Shown one piece after another: positions 1 to 7,630 of a stretch of DNA of 64,000 nucleotides. The position numbers were made by a program, and so were the translations under genes. The DNA is taken from assembly GCA_937907245.1 (NCBI GenBank), contig CALCUM010000002.1:310001-374000 (forward strand), given 5' to 3'. The stretch's first letter is position 1. Each line of letters begins with the position of its first letter. The notes under the pieces were generated by a model. It did no database searches. It had not been told where the DNA came from and saw only the letters and a program-made list of their open reading frames with translations. Source of the DNA: an uncultured Rhodobiaceae bacterium. GTDB lineage: Bacteria; Pseudomonadota; Alphaproteobacteria; RS24.

Positions 1-885
1 TTGCGGATAGATAATCAAATGACTTCTCGAAATCGCGGCGTTCATCCGAATGCCGTATTTTACTTTTATCAACTGGTCTTGCTGACCCCATAACAATAGC
101 GTCTGCACTTTTATTTTGCCTAAATGCGGCTCTAACGACGCGCGGGTTTGATAGCCCGCAAAACGTTTGATGGTCGCATCGCGCGAGCCCGTCATGCGCA
201 AGGTTTCCCAATAGAGATCAATCATTTCATCGGTCACAAAATTATCTGGGTCTGCCACCACGCCGCGTAAAGTAGAGGCAATTACAAATCGCGGCGTTAT
301 ATAACGCATCATCATGCGGCCCAAAGGAGAGCCAACTAAATTAAACGCGCCGACGCTCGTTTCATCCGCATCTCGCGTCATCCCCGAAGCTGAAACAGGA
401 ATGAGTGCAGCCACGCGTTTGGGATTATCCAAAGCAAATTGCAAAGCCACCGCGCCGCCCATCGAGTTGCCCGCTAGCGAGACTTTATCCAATTGAAATA
501 AATCCGCTATCTCAAGCGTAAATCGCGACATGGCCTCTACGCTATAGTCATCCTCAGGCGTCGCGCCCGTTAGCCCATGGCCCGGAAGGTCAAAACTAAT
601 CAGTCGATAATGCTGGCCCAGCTCGCGCACCCATGGCTCCCATGTGTGCAGGCTGGCGTTCGAGCCGTGAATTAGCAAAAGCGGTGGGCCTTGTTTATTG
701 CCCTCGTCGCGAATATGCGCCCGCGCCCCCGAAGGTAGCTCATAAAGGAAGGACGCCTCATTGCGATATTTGGCAATCACGTCATGGCGTAATAAATCAG
801 AAGAAATAAGAAAAGGCGAAGCTACCAACGCAAGAACGATGATGGCAAAAAGCCCGATCAATAGTTTCCCTAAAATGCGTGTCAA
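1..885 (-). CDS. Alpha/beta hydrolase, membrane-anchored, cut by the window edge
   Basis: The visible 295 residues are the N-terminal part; the C-terminus lies beyond base 1. A hydrophobic segment (residues 8-27) suggests an N-terminal membrane anchor or uncleaved signal. The hydrolase fold follows, with the oxyanion-side HGS at 73-75, the nucleophile elbow GNSMGG with Ser141, and an acid candidate in WGQQDQ. The catalytic His would be past the edge. I chose a TTG start at 885 because a GGGGG sequence lies about 7 bases upstream, an in-frame TAA closes the frame a little further up, and there is no ATG between them. The family includes esterases, lactonases and dehalogenases, so the substrate is unknown. 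It follows the zinc-finger gene in the same direction. Confidence 0.85.
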   Translation of the reverse strand, partial: MTRILGKLLIGLFAIIVLALVASPFLISSDLLRHDVIAKYRNEASFLYELPSGARAHIRDEGNKQGPPLLLIHGSNASLHTWEPWVRELGQHYRLISFDLPGHGLTGATPEDDYSVEAMSRFTLEIADLFQLDKVSLAGNSMGGAVALQFALDNPKRVAALIPVSASGMTRDADETSVGAFNLVGSPLGRMMMRYITPRFVIASTLRGVVADPDNFVTDEMIDLYWETLRMTGSRDATIKRFAGYQTRASLEPHLGKIKVQTLLLWGQQDQLIKVKYGIRMNAAISRSHLIIYPQ

Positions 886-974
886 AGCGCGACCCCCAGA
901 GTTGCAATACGGTTAAAAGATAACGCAACAGTGCCGATATTTGGACGCCACAACAAGAAAATTCCGAGAGCGCC

Positions 975-1163
975 CTAGGCCTTAAAGCGATATCGCGTCG
1001 AGCAATAGGGGCAAATAATCTCGTCTTCATCGCCCATATCTAAATACACATGGGGGTGGTCATTAGGGGCTTCAGCGCCAATGCACTCGAAGGCGCGAAC
1101 GGGAATAAACACTTCGCTCGCGCCGGCTTCATTGCTGATTTTTGGTTTGCCCACTTGAGCCAT
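975..1163 (-). CDS. Zinc-finger (zf-CHCC, NDUFS6-like) small protein
   Basis: A 62-residue protein with the CHCC zinc-binding pattern: Cys27, His36 or His38, Cys51 and Cys54 (CPYC). This domain is the bacterial relative of the NDUFS6/NUMM subunit of complex I and is common as a free-standing small protein in Alphaproteobacteria. Its role is not well established. The frame could extend six codons upstream to a GTG at 1181, but AGGA lies eight bases before the ATG at 1163, so that ATG is preferred. Confidence 0.88.
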   Translation of the reverse strand: MAQVGKPKISNEAGASEVFIPVRAFECIGAEAPNDHPHVYLDMGDEDEIICPYCSTRYRFKA

Positions 1164-1227
1164 ATTGGAATTCCTAATCACGATTAGACGGCTTTTCTAT
1201 AGCCGCTGTTCTGGGGTTTCGCAAGCA

Positions 1228-2514
1228 CTAGCAGCAGCCGCAGCCCCCCAAGCTGGCATCGCCGTTTTCGTGCCCGCCCTCACCATGCCAAGCGGCCAGC
1301 AAAGACTGCGCTGAAAACTCTGCCGTCTGGTCAAACTCGGCGCGTGCGGTCTGCATCATTTTTTTGTCGCACATCACATCAATGGCCGTCATGGCCAAGG
1401 CCTTGGCGCCATCTATAACCGCCTTATCGCCCATATCGGAACCCGCCCATTTAGCAAACTCAGGGTTATGTATCACCACGCTAGGGGGCGCACAGGCAAT
1501 CATCGGATGGATGGACGGCACCCGATGGCTCACATTTCCCATGTCCGTAGAACCTGCGCCGCTGCCGGGCATTTTTTCAATCGGGAAAAAATCACGCCCC
1601 AGACTTTCGGCGTTTTGCTGAAACCGTTCAGCAATCGGCCAGCTGTCTTTTATCTCCAAATAATCCCCTAGCGCCCAGTCGATTTGCACTTCGCAACCGG
1701 CGGCCAGAGCCCCAGCTTCGAAACAATTATGCACGCGTTGTTTTAGGTTGGCCAGTTCCAGCCCATTGGCGGCGCGCACATAAAACGTGCCTACCGCGCG
1801 GTCGGGCACTATGTTGGGGGCTAATCCGGCCTCATTAAAAATGCCGTGAATACGCTCGCTTTGTTTAATGTGCTGGCGCAATTGCGCGATCGATTGATAG
1901 GCCATGACCAAGCCATCTAACGCATTAATGCCAGCAAATGGCATGGCCGAGGCATGTGCCGCTTTGCCGGTATACGTGACGCGCACTTCATTTACCGCAA
2001 GGCTTGGCATGGTGATGAGGTTTACGCCCGCCGGATGCACCATCATGGCGGCAGCCAATCCCTCGAACGCTCCTTGGCGCGCCATTAATTCTTTGCCATT
2101 GCCGCTTTCTTCGGCTGGTGTTCCTAGGTAACGAACGCGACCCGGTAATTTGGCGCCAAGCTTGGCCAGCGCCAAGCTCGCGCCAAGGCCCGTTGTGGCA
2201 ATAATATTATGGCCGCAAGCATGGCCAATTCCCGGCAAGGCATCATATTCAGAAATAATGCCCACTAGAGGCGCCGTTTCTTGGGCGCCGGTCTCTTCAG
2301 CACCGAATTCGGAAACAAAAGCTGTGTCGAGCCCACAAGCATGGCGCTCTACGTTCAAGCCCGCCGCTTCCACTTTGTCGCTCAACAGACCATGCGCGAA
2401 GACCTCCTCGAAGGCCACTTCGGGCTTGGCGTGAATGGCGTGGCTGGCTTCCACTAGCTCACCGGCCATCGCGTCGATAACATCACAGGCTTGTTTTTTT
2501 AGCTCGGCACTCAT
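1228..2514 (-). CDS. M20-family amidohydrolase (AbgA/HipO-like)
   Basis: A 428-residue cytosolic metallopeptidase-fold amidohydrolase, expected to hydrolyse an N-acyl or amide bond of a small molecule. Metal-site residues are visible: Asp91, the HACGHN block at 98-103 and the Glu pair at 135-136. The closest general relatives are aminobenzoyl-glutamate and N-acyl amino acid hydrolases; the substrate cannot be read from sequence. The C-terminus is odd, with a glycine-rich tail ending GGCGCC (three Cys in the last four residues). GGAG precedes the ATG at a good distance. It is the fourth gene of a same-strand run with SDR, crotonase and hydrolase genes. Confidence 0.9.
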   Translation of the reverse strand: MSAELKKQACDVIDAMAGELVEASHAIHAKPEVAFEEVFAHGLLSDKVEAAGLNVERHACGLDTAFVSEFGAEETGAQETAPLVGIISEYDALPGIGHACGHNIIATTGLGASLALAKLGAKLPGRVRYLGTPAEESGNGKELMARQGAFEGLAAAMMVHPAGVNLITMPSLAVNEVRVTYTGKAAHASAMPFAGINALDGLVMAYQSIAQLRQHIKQSERIHGIFNEAGLAPNIVPDRAVGTFYVRAANGLELANLKQRVHNCFEAGALAAGCEVQIDWALGDYLEIKDSWPIAERFQQNAESLGRDFFPIEKMPGSGAGSTDMGNVSHRVPSIHPMIACAPPSVVIHNPEFAKWAGSDMGDKAVIDGAKALAMTAIDVMCDKKMMQTARAEFDQTAEFSAQSLLAAWHGEGGHENGDASLGGCGCC

Positions 2515-2535
2515 GCGTGTCTCCTGATTTATTTC

Positions 2536-3324
2536 CTAGCCAATTTCAAACGGCATGCCCAAAAGCATGCCCGCATCTACCACCATCAATTGTCCGGTCA
2601 CATGGGCGCTCATCCGATTGGCAAAAAACAGAATAGGGCCCTTAATGTCGTCTGGGCCGCCAGCGCGACCCATCGGGGTTGTGTGCTTTTGGGCGTTGGA
2701 GATTTTCTCAAACACTTCATCGCCAAATGCATTGCGGAACCAATCGGTGCCCACAAAGCCTGGGCAGACGGCATTCACGCGAATGTTCTCCGGCCCCAAA
2801 GAGCGCGCCAAGGCTAATGTCGCCGAGTTTAACGCGCCTTTTGACGCCACATAAGCAATGGAAGATCCAATGCCGCGCACGCCAGCCACGGAGGAAATAT
2901 TCACTACAGAAGGGGCATCGGCTTGCTTTAAAAACGGCCGCGCATGTTTAATCATCTGATAGGGGCCAATAAGGTTAAGTGCGTAAATTTCTTCAAAGTC
3001 AGCCGCATCTAAGCCTTCCAGATTGTCGTGGCCCATAAATTTCGTGGTGCCTGCATTATTTACCAAAATGTCGAGGCGTCCCCATTTGTCCATCGCGGCT
3101 TCCACCAGTGTTTTGCAATTGGCGTCTTCCGCGACATTGGCTTGAACAGCAATTGCGTCGCCGCCAGCAGCTTTACATGCGGCCACAACGGCCTCTGCGG
3201 CGTCTGCGCTTTTGGAGTAATTAATCACCAGCTTGGCGCCGCCCTCTGCCATGCCAATGGCGGCGGCTTGGCCTATGCCAGCCGAAGAACCAGTTACGAT
3301 GGCGACTTGATCTGAAAAATCCAT
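2536..3324 (-). CDS. SDR family NAD(P)-dependent oxidoreductase
   Basis: A 262-residue classical short-chain dehydrogenase. The cofactor motif TGSSAGIG is near residues 12-19, the NNAG motif near 90 and the catalytic YVASK near 159-163, with the Ser about 14 residues before the Tyr. It probably oxidises or reduces a hydroxyacyl or alcohol intermediate of the pathway encoded by its neighbours (crotonase 9 bases upstream, M20 hydrolase 21 bases downstream). FabG-like function is possible, but the catabolic context argues against a role in fatty acid synthesis. Confidence 0.92.
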   Translation of the reverse strand: MDFSDQVAIVTGSSAGIGQAAAIGMAEGGAKLVINYSKSADAAEAVVAACKAAGGDAIAVQANVAEDANCKTLVEAAMDKWGRLDILVNNAGTTKFMGHDNLEGLDAADFEEIYALNLIGPYQMIKHARPFLKQADAPSVVNISSVAGVRGIGSSIAYVASKGALNSATLALARSLGPENIRVNAVCPGFVGTDWFRNAFGDEVFEKISNAQKHTTPMGRAGGPDDIKGPILFFANRMSAHVTGQLMVVDAGMLLGMPFEIG

Positions 3325-3333
3325 AATAAACTC

Positions 3334-4161
3334 CTATTTTCCTTTAAAGACGGGGGTACGCTTTTGCATGAAAGACTGGCGACCTTCCGCATAATCGTCA
3401 CTGGCGAGACAGTCTGCAAGGCGTTTTTTCACTTGCGCCGTATCGGCCTGCGGATAATCGATGATAAATTTGCTGGCCTGTAAACTCATCGGTGCATTGG
3501 CGCAAATGGTGGTGGCCAAATTTTGCAGCTCGGTTTCAAAGGTGTCTGCGTTCACGCGGTGCTGCACAAGGCCTATGCGTTCGGCTTCGTCGATGGCCAA
3601 ACGCTCGGCGGTAAAAATAATCCGCTTGGCGTGGGCGGGGCCAACCAAACGCGATAAATAATGCGTCGCATTGGCTGGATAGGCCAAGCCCAATTTGCCC
3701 GCCGGAACCCCAAAGCGCGCATCCTCGCGGGCCAGACGTAAATCGCAAGCCACGGCCAACCCTAAGCCACCGCCAATGCAATAGCCTTCAATGGCCGCCA
3801 AAGTGGGGATAGGACACTCGGCGATGGCGTCAAAAGCGGAGACAGTGGCTATGTCGAATTCCGTGCCTTCGGGGCCAGCCAATACCTCTTCGAACTGAGA
3901 AATGTCAGCCCCCGCCACGAAAGTTCGGCCGCCAAGCCCGCGTAAAATAATCAGCCGTATGTCTTCTAGTGCCGCCAGTTGTTGCATCACATAGGCGATA
4001 CCCTGCCAGCCTTCTAGGTCGATGACGTTATGTTTCTCGGGTAAATTAAACCGCAGATGGCCGATTTTACCATTGGCCGTGGTTTCATAGCCTGCCACCA
4101 AACGCGCGGCTTTTGTGTCTATGGCGATGGCGCCTTCCGGTAACAAAGAGGAGAGGGTCAT
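3334..4161 (-). CDS. Enoyl-CoA hydratase/isomerase (crotonase) family protein
   Basis: A 275-residue crotonase. The CoA/oxyanion-hole elements are clear: AGADISQF near residue 104 and the CIGGGLGLA block near 128-136. The two glutamates that act in true enoyl-CoA hydratases are not at their usual places: the usual GGGCEL reads GGGLGL and the usual PE reads PAG. It may therefore be an isomerase, decarboxylase or hydrolase of the superfamily rather than a hydratase. Its start overlaps the preceding hydrolase stop by four bases, showing translational coupling. Confidence 0.9.
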   Translation of the reverse strand: MTLSSLLPEGAIAIDTKAARLVAGYETTANGKIGHLRFNLPEKHNVIDLEGWQGIAYVMQQLAALEDIRLIILRGLGGRTFVAGADISQFEEVLAGPEGTEFDIATVSAFDAIAECPIPTLAAIEGYCIGGGLGLAVACDLRLAREDARFGVPAGKLGLAYPANATHYLSRLVGPAHAKRIIFTAERLAIDEAERIGLVQHRVNADTFETELQNLATTICANAPMSLQASKFIIDYPQADTAQVKKRLADCLASDDYAEGRQSFMQKRTPVFKGK

Positions 4162-4964
4162 AGGCTGCCTTCTTTCAAAAATGCGATGAGATCTGGGAAC
4201 GCTTTGCCGTCCTGCACCATAAACAAATGCCCGCCTTCATAAAAATCGAGTTTGGCATCGGGTATCTTGGAAGCCATGTTTTGCATGGCTTGTGGGGTAG
4301 CAATGGCGTCATATTTGCCGCCTGCCAACCAGATGGGGCATTTAATTTGATCCAGTCGCTCCCAACAATCATGCTCAGCGCGTGCCGCCAACTGCCCAGC
4401 GCGACCGAGGGCCCAATTGGGCTCGTGCTCATAGGCGGATAAATCATTGCGTTGGCGCGCCGCCTCCAGCACCTCGGGGTTGGCGGCTATATAAGCGTCA
4501 TCGATGCGGCTATCGTTCAGCTTTAAGCTCAAGTGCCAGCGTTCGGCCTCGGACAAGTCAGCCAGCTCCTGCAAAGGATAAGAGGCACCGCCAGCGCCCC
4601 CGGCCGCGGTGCAAAAAAGCGCGGCACGTGACACACGGGCGCCATGGCGAATGGCCAATTCTTGCCCCACCATACCGCCAAAGCTAATGCCCAAAACCAT
4701 TGCCGTTTCTATTTCCAGCGCATCTAATAAGTTGGCTGCATCCTCGGCATAATTGGCCATCGTATAGCCAGCTTCGGGTTTGGCGCTTTGGCCGAGCCCG
4801 CGGGGGTCGAAGCTAGTGACTTTAAAATGGCTGGTCAGGGGGCTTTGCATAATATTTGGTGTCACGCGCATATCGCTGCCTGAGCCATTGAGCACCAATA
4901 CATCGGGGCCAAGGCCCGCTTGTTCATAGTAGAAATCGAGACCGTTAAGAGAGGCGAGGGGCAT
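4158..4964 (-). CDS. Alpha/beta hydrolase (PcaD/enol-lactonase-like)
   Basis: A 268-residue soluble hydrolase. The nucleophile elbow GISFGG places Ser94, the acid is probably the Asp in GKYDAIATP and the base the His in EGGHLF. It resembles 3-oxoadipate enol-lactonases and related C-C or ester hydrolases, but the family is broad. It is the first gene of the minus-strand run to the crotonase, SDR and M20 genes, and its promoter should lie in the 135-base divergent gap shared with cysE. Confidence 0.88.
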   Translation of the reverse strand: MPLASLNGLDFYYEQAGLGPDVLVLNGSGSDMRVTPNIMQSPLTSHFKVTSFDPRGLGQSAKPEAGYTMANYAEDAANLLDALEIETAMVLGISFGGMVGQELAIRHGARVSRAALFCTAAGGAGGASYPLQELADLSEAERWHLSLKLNDSRIDDAYIAANPEVLEAARQRNDLSAYEHEPNWALGRAGQLAARAEHDCWERLDQIKCPIWLAGGKYDAIATPQAMQNMASKIPDAKLDFYEGGHLFMVQDGKAFPDLIAFLKEGSL

Positions 4965-5099
4965 AATGTATATTCAGTCTGTTTAATTGAAACGGGCTTG
5001 CCAGAGAATCTTGGCTGGTGTTAACCTAACCCTAACGCGACATGACTTGCGACAAAAGCCTTTTGAGCTTGAGGCGAGAGCCTTTTGAGGAACACGAAG

Positions 5100-5918
5100 A
5101 TGACGGAACCGGCAAAGAAAATGCAGACGCTAGACCCCGTGTGGTCGCGCATTCGAGACGAGGCGGTTGATTTGGCCGCGCGCGAGCCGGCTATGTCGGG
5201 ATTTTTGCACGCCACAATTTTGAACTATGAAACCTTAGAATTGGCGATTGCATCGCATTTGTCAGAAAAGCTAGCCAATTCAGAAATCGGCGCGCGCACT
5301 TTATGCGAAGTGTTTGAAGAAGCCTTCGCTGGCAATGAAACTTTCAGCAGCAGCGTTCGGGCCGATATTGTGGCGAATTTTGACCGCGATCCCGCTTGCC
5401 GCACGCAATTAGACCCTGTGCTTTATTACAAAGGGTTTTTGGCTCTGCAAACGCATCGCGCCGCGCATTGGCTTATCCATAATGCGCGCCGGGGGATGGC
5501 GTTATATTTACAAAATCGCGCGTCGGAAGTGTTTCAGGCCGATATTCACCCGGCCGCCACCATCGGCAAGGGAATTTTCATTGACCACGCCACAGGTGTG
5601 GTTATCGGCGAAACGGCTAGCGTGGGCGACGACGTATCTATGCTGCACGGCGTGACCCTTGGCGGCAGCGGCAAAGAGGGCGGCGACCGTCACCCTAAAA
5701 TTGGCAATGGGGTGCTTATTTCGGTAGGCGCCAAAGTGCTGGGTAATATTCGGGTGGGAGATTGCGCCAAGATTGGCGGCGGCTCCGTTGTGTTAACCGA
5801 TGTGCCGGCCTATACCACGGCCGTAGGCGTGCCAGCCAAAATCGTTGGGAAAGTATCGACGCCAGAGCCATCTCGGCAAATGGACCATAGCCTTGCCCCT
5901 GAAGGCGATGGTATTTAA
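5100..5918 (+). CDS. cysE: Serine O-acetyltransferase CysE
   Basis: A 272-residue enzyme transferring acetyl from acetyl-CoA to L-serine, the first step of cysteine synthesis. An N-terminal helical domain (about 1-140) is followed by left-handed beta-helix hexapeptide repeats; LHGVTLGGSGK and GDRHPKIG are the characteristic active-site stretch. The frame is open back to a TTG at 5085, but GAGG at 5087-5090 sits nine bases before the ATG at 5100, so that ATG is used. It is followed by a DUF3126 gene, a pairing common in Alphaproteobacteria. Confidence 0.95.
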   Translation: MTEPAKKMQTLDPVWSRIRDEAVDLAAREPAMSGFLHATILNYETLELAIASHLSEKLANSEIGARTLCEVFEEAFAGNETFSSSVRADIVANFDRDPACRTQLDPVLYYKGFLALQTHRAAHWLIHNARRGMALYLQNRASEVFQADIHPAATIGKGIFIDHATGVVIGETASVGDDVSMLHGVTLGGSGKEGGDRHPKIGNGVLISVGAKVLGNIRVGDCAKIGGGSVVLTDVPAYTTAVGVPAKIVGKVSTPEPSRQMDHSLAPEGDGI

Positions 5919-5969
5919 ACCGCAGACGAAATTAAATATAGGCGAAGCTTGTTAGGGAGATTGCCCAAC

Positions 5970-6001
5970 GCTTTACCCCCTATAAGCTTTGCCCCCTATA
6001 A
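5970..6001. repeat. Two tandem copies of a 16-base unit
   Basis: The unit GCTTT(A/G)CCCCCTATAA occurs at 5970-5985 and again immediately at 5986-6001, differing at one base. It lies between cysE and the DUF3126 gene, ending nine bases before the GGAG ribosome-binding site. Each copy ends in TATAA, so it may have duplicated a -10-like element; that is inference. Confidence 0.8.
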
Positions 6002-6019
6002 AAAGTAACGGAGATAGTG

Positions 6020-6232
6020 ATGACGAGTGATGAAATGAAACGCGTGCAGGCTTACATGCGAACGAAGTTTGAGAATGATGCCGTTACCTTAAAGCGCGGT
6101 GGCAAAGAGGACATGGTTGAAGTGTTCCTCGACGATGAATTCATCGGCACGATGTTTCGGGATGAAGACGAGGGTGAGGTGTCCTACGATTTCAACATGG
6201 CTATTCTAGAGTTCGACCTGCCAACCCTATAA
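6020..6232 (+). CDS. DUF3126 family protein
   Basis: A 70-residue acidic protein with a beta-rich pattern (VTLKRGGKEDMVEVFLDDEF, then GEVSYDFNMAILEFDL). It matches my recollection of DUF3126, a small family largely restricted to Alphaproteobacteria and often next to cysE. No function is known. A GTG at 6017 is in frame, but GGAG at 6010-6013 fits the ATG at 6020 better. Confidence 0.88.
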   Translation: MTSDEMKRVQAYMRTKFENDAVTLKRGGKEDMVEVFLDDEFIGTMFRDEDEGEVSYDFNMAILEFDLPTL

Positions 6233-6259
6233 GCGCGCGAGCTTTAATTTTCGCGAGCT

Positions 6260-7006
6260 TTAGTTTTGCGTGCGAGCGGAAGCTCTTGCATTGCGTATCA
6301 AGTCTTTGATGCGGGTATCTATGTTTTCCCAATCCGACAAATGAGCGCGCTTGAACACGAAGCTTGCTTGCGCTGATTTGCCGATATCAAACCGACTTTC
6401 GCAAGACGGGCTAGGATGCTGCTCTGTGTCGCAAATAAACAGCGGCGCTTTTTCACGTTCCTCGCGCGAGCCTGCGGGCAAGGCGCGAAAGATTTGTTTA
6501 TCGGCATATGGCGAGTTTGGCTGAAAGTTAAACCCTTGCAGGCCATCTTTTCGTACCGCACCCGAGCCCTTGAGGTAGGGTTTATAAAGCGCCTCAAAGA
6601 CGCGCGCTTCTGGAAAATTTCTCTTTCCGCCCCGCAAGTTGATAACAATCAAGGTGGCGTCTTTATCGTAGCGCGTAAACTCTTGCGATAGGTCTGGCTG
6701 CCACGGCTGCAAATTTGGCAATAGAGCGTGCAGCTCGGCATGCGCCAGTTCGCGCCGACTGCGGGTCTGGCTATTGCGGGTAAAATGCGCTGGCACGGCA
6801 AATAAAGTTCCCCCAACCTCAACCCGAACCCTTGCCGGATCTTGTGTCGGATTATAGGAGACGCCTTGAATATCGCGCAGGCCAGGGCCAAAATAAATGA
6901 GATAAACCAGCACACCGCTCAGGAAAAACCCAGCCAGCACGACGACAGGAATAGTCCAAATGGGCCATTCGTGTTCGGGTATTGCCCGCGACAATAAGCG
7001 CTTCAT
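6260..7006 (-). CDS. Hypothetical membrane-anchored protein
   Basis: 248 residues with one clear membrane segment (about residues 17-40) after a basic/acidic N-terminus, then a soluble domain that is probably periplasmic. The remainder has no motif I recognise; it contains a mid-region LIVINLRGGKRN and two Cys (CDTEQHPSPSC) about ten residues apart. AAGG lies directly before the ATG. It is transcribed toward DUF3126 and divergently from the carbonic anhydrase gene. I do not recognise a family. Confidence 0.8.
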   Translation of the reverse strand: MKRLLSRAIPEHEWPIWTIPVVVLAGFFLSGVLVYLIYFGPGLRDIQGVSYNPTQDPARVRVEVGGTLFAVPAHFTRNSQTRSRRELAHAELHALLPNLQPWQPDLSQEFTRYDKDATLIVINLRGGKRNFPEARVFEALYKPYLKGSGAVRKDGLQGFNFQPNSPYADKQIFRALPAGSREEREKAPLFICDTEQHPSPSCESRFDIGKSAQASFVFKRAHLSDWENIDTRIKDLIRNARASARTQN

Positions 7007-7096
7007 CCTTGTTTCCCCTCGACAGCAGATTTTGAGTGTTTACCATAGGACAACGCGAAAGAAGAAGCGATTAATCATAGTAAGCCGGAGGGTACC

Positions 7097-7627
7097 ATGC
7101 CTATTTATGCCTTGGGAGACACGTCTCCTCGTTTGCCAGAAAGTGGTAATTATTGGATCGCGCCAGATGCTCAAGTGATGGGCAATATTGTTTTACTAGA
7201 AAATGCCAGTGTTTGGTTTGCCGCTGTTTTGCGCGGCGATAATGAGACCATTACCATTGGCGAAAATTCTAATGTGCAAGACGGCTCGATACTGCATACC
7301 GATGTTGGCTTTCTCATGACTTTGGGTAAAAATGTGACCGTGGGCCACCAAGCCATGTTGCATGGCTGCACCGTAGGCGATAACTCGCTTGTGGGCATTG
7401 GGGCGACGATTTTAAACGGCGCCAAAATTGGCAAAAATTGCCTCATCGGGGCGCACGCTCTCGTGGGCGAGGGCAAAGAAATTCCAGATAACTCTATGGT
7501 GCTGGGCATGCCTGGCAAAATCGTTCGAGAACTGGGCGAAGATAACGAACAACTGATGATAGCGTCCGCCGCTCATTATGTTGAAAATTGGCAGCGTTAT
7601 AAACGCGATTTGAAAGTAGTAGGATAA
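7097..7627 (+). CDS. Gamma-carbonic anhydrase family protein
   Basis: A 176-residue left-handed beta-helix protein. The three metal-binding histidines of the gamma-class are in place: His67 (LHTD), His84 and His89 (GHQAMLHG). Relatives include YrdA and PaaY-type thioesterase/anhydrases, so true carbonic anhydrase activity is not certain. GGAGG at 7086-7090 supports the start. The GMC oxidoreductase starts three bases after its stop, so the two are in one operon. Confidence 0.93.
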   Translation: MPIYALGDTSPRLPESGNYWIAPDAQVMGNIVLLENASVWFAAVLRGDNETITIGENSNVQDGSILHTDVGFLMTLGKNVTVGHQAMLHGCTVGDNSLVGIGATILNGAKIGKNCLIGAHALVGEGKEIPDNSMVLGMPGKIVRELGEDNEQLMIASAAHYVENWQRYKRDLKVVG

Positions 7628-7630
7628 GGC

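Noticed and set aside
797-1030. Minus-strand open frame of 77 codons between the zinc-finger and hydrolase genes
   Set aside because: It overlaps the hydrolase start in another frame and the end of the zinc-finger gene, with no ribosome-binding site or family signal.
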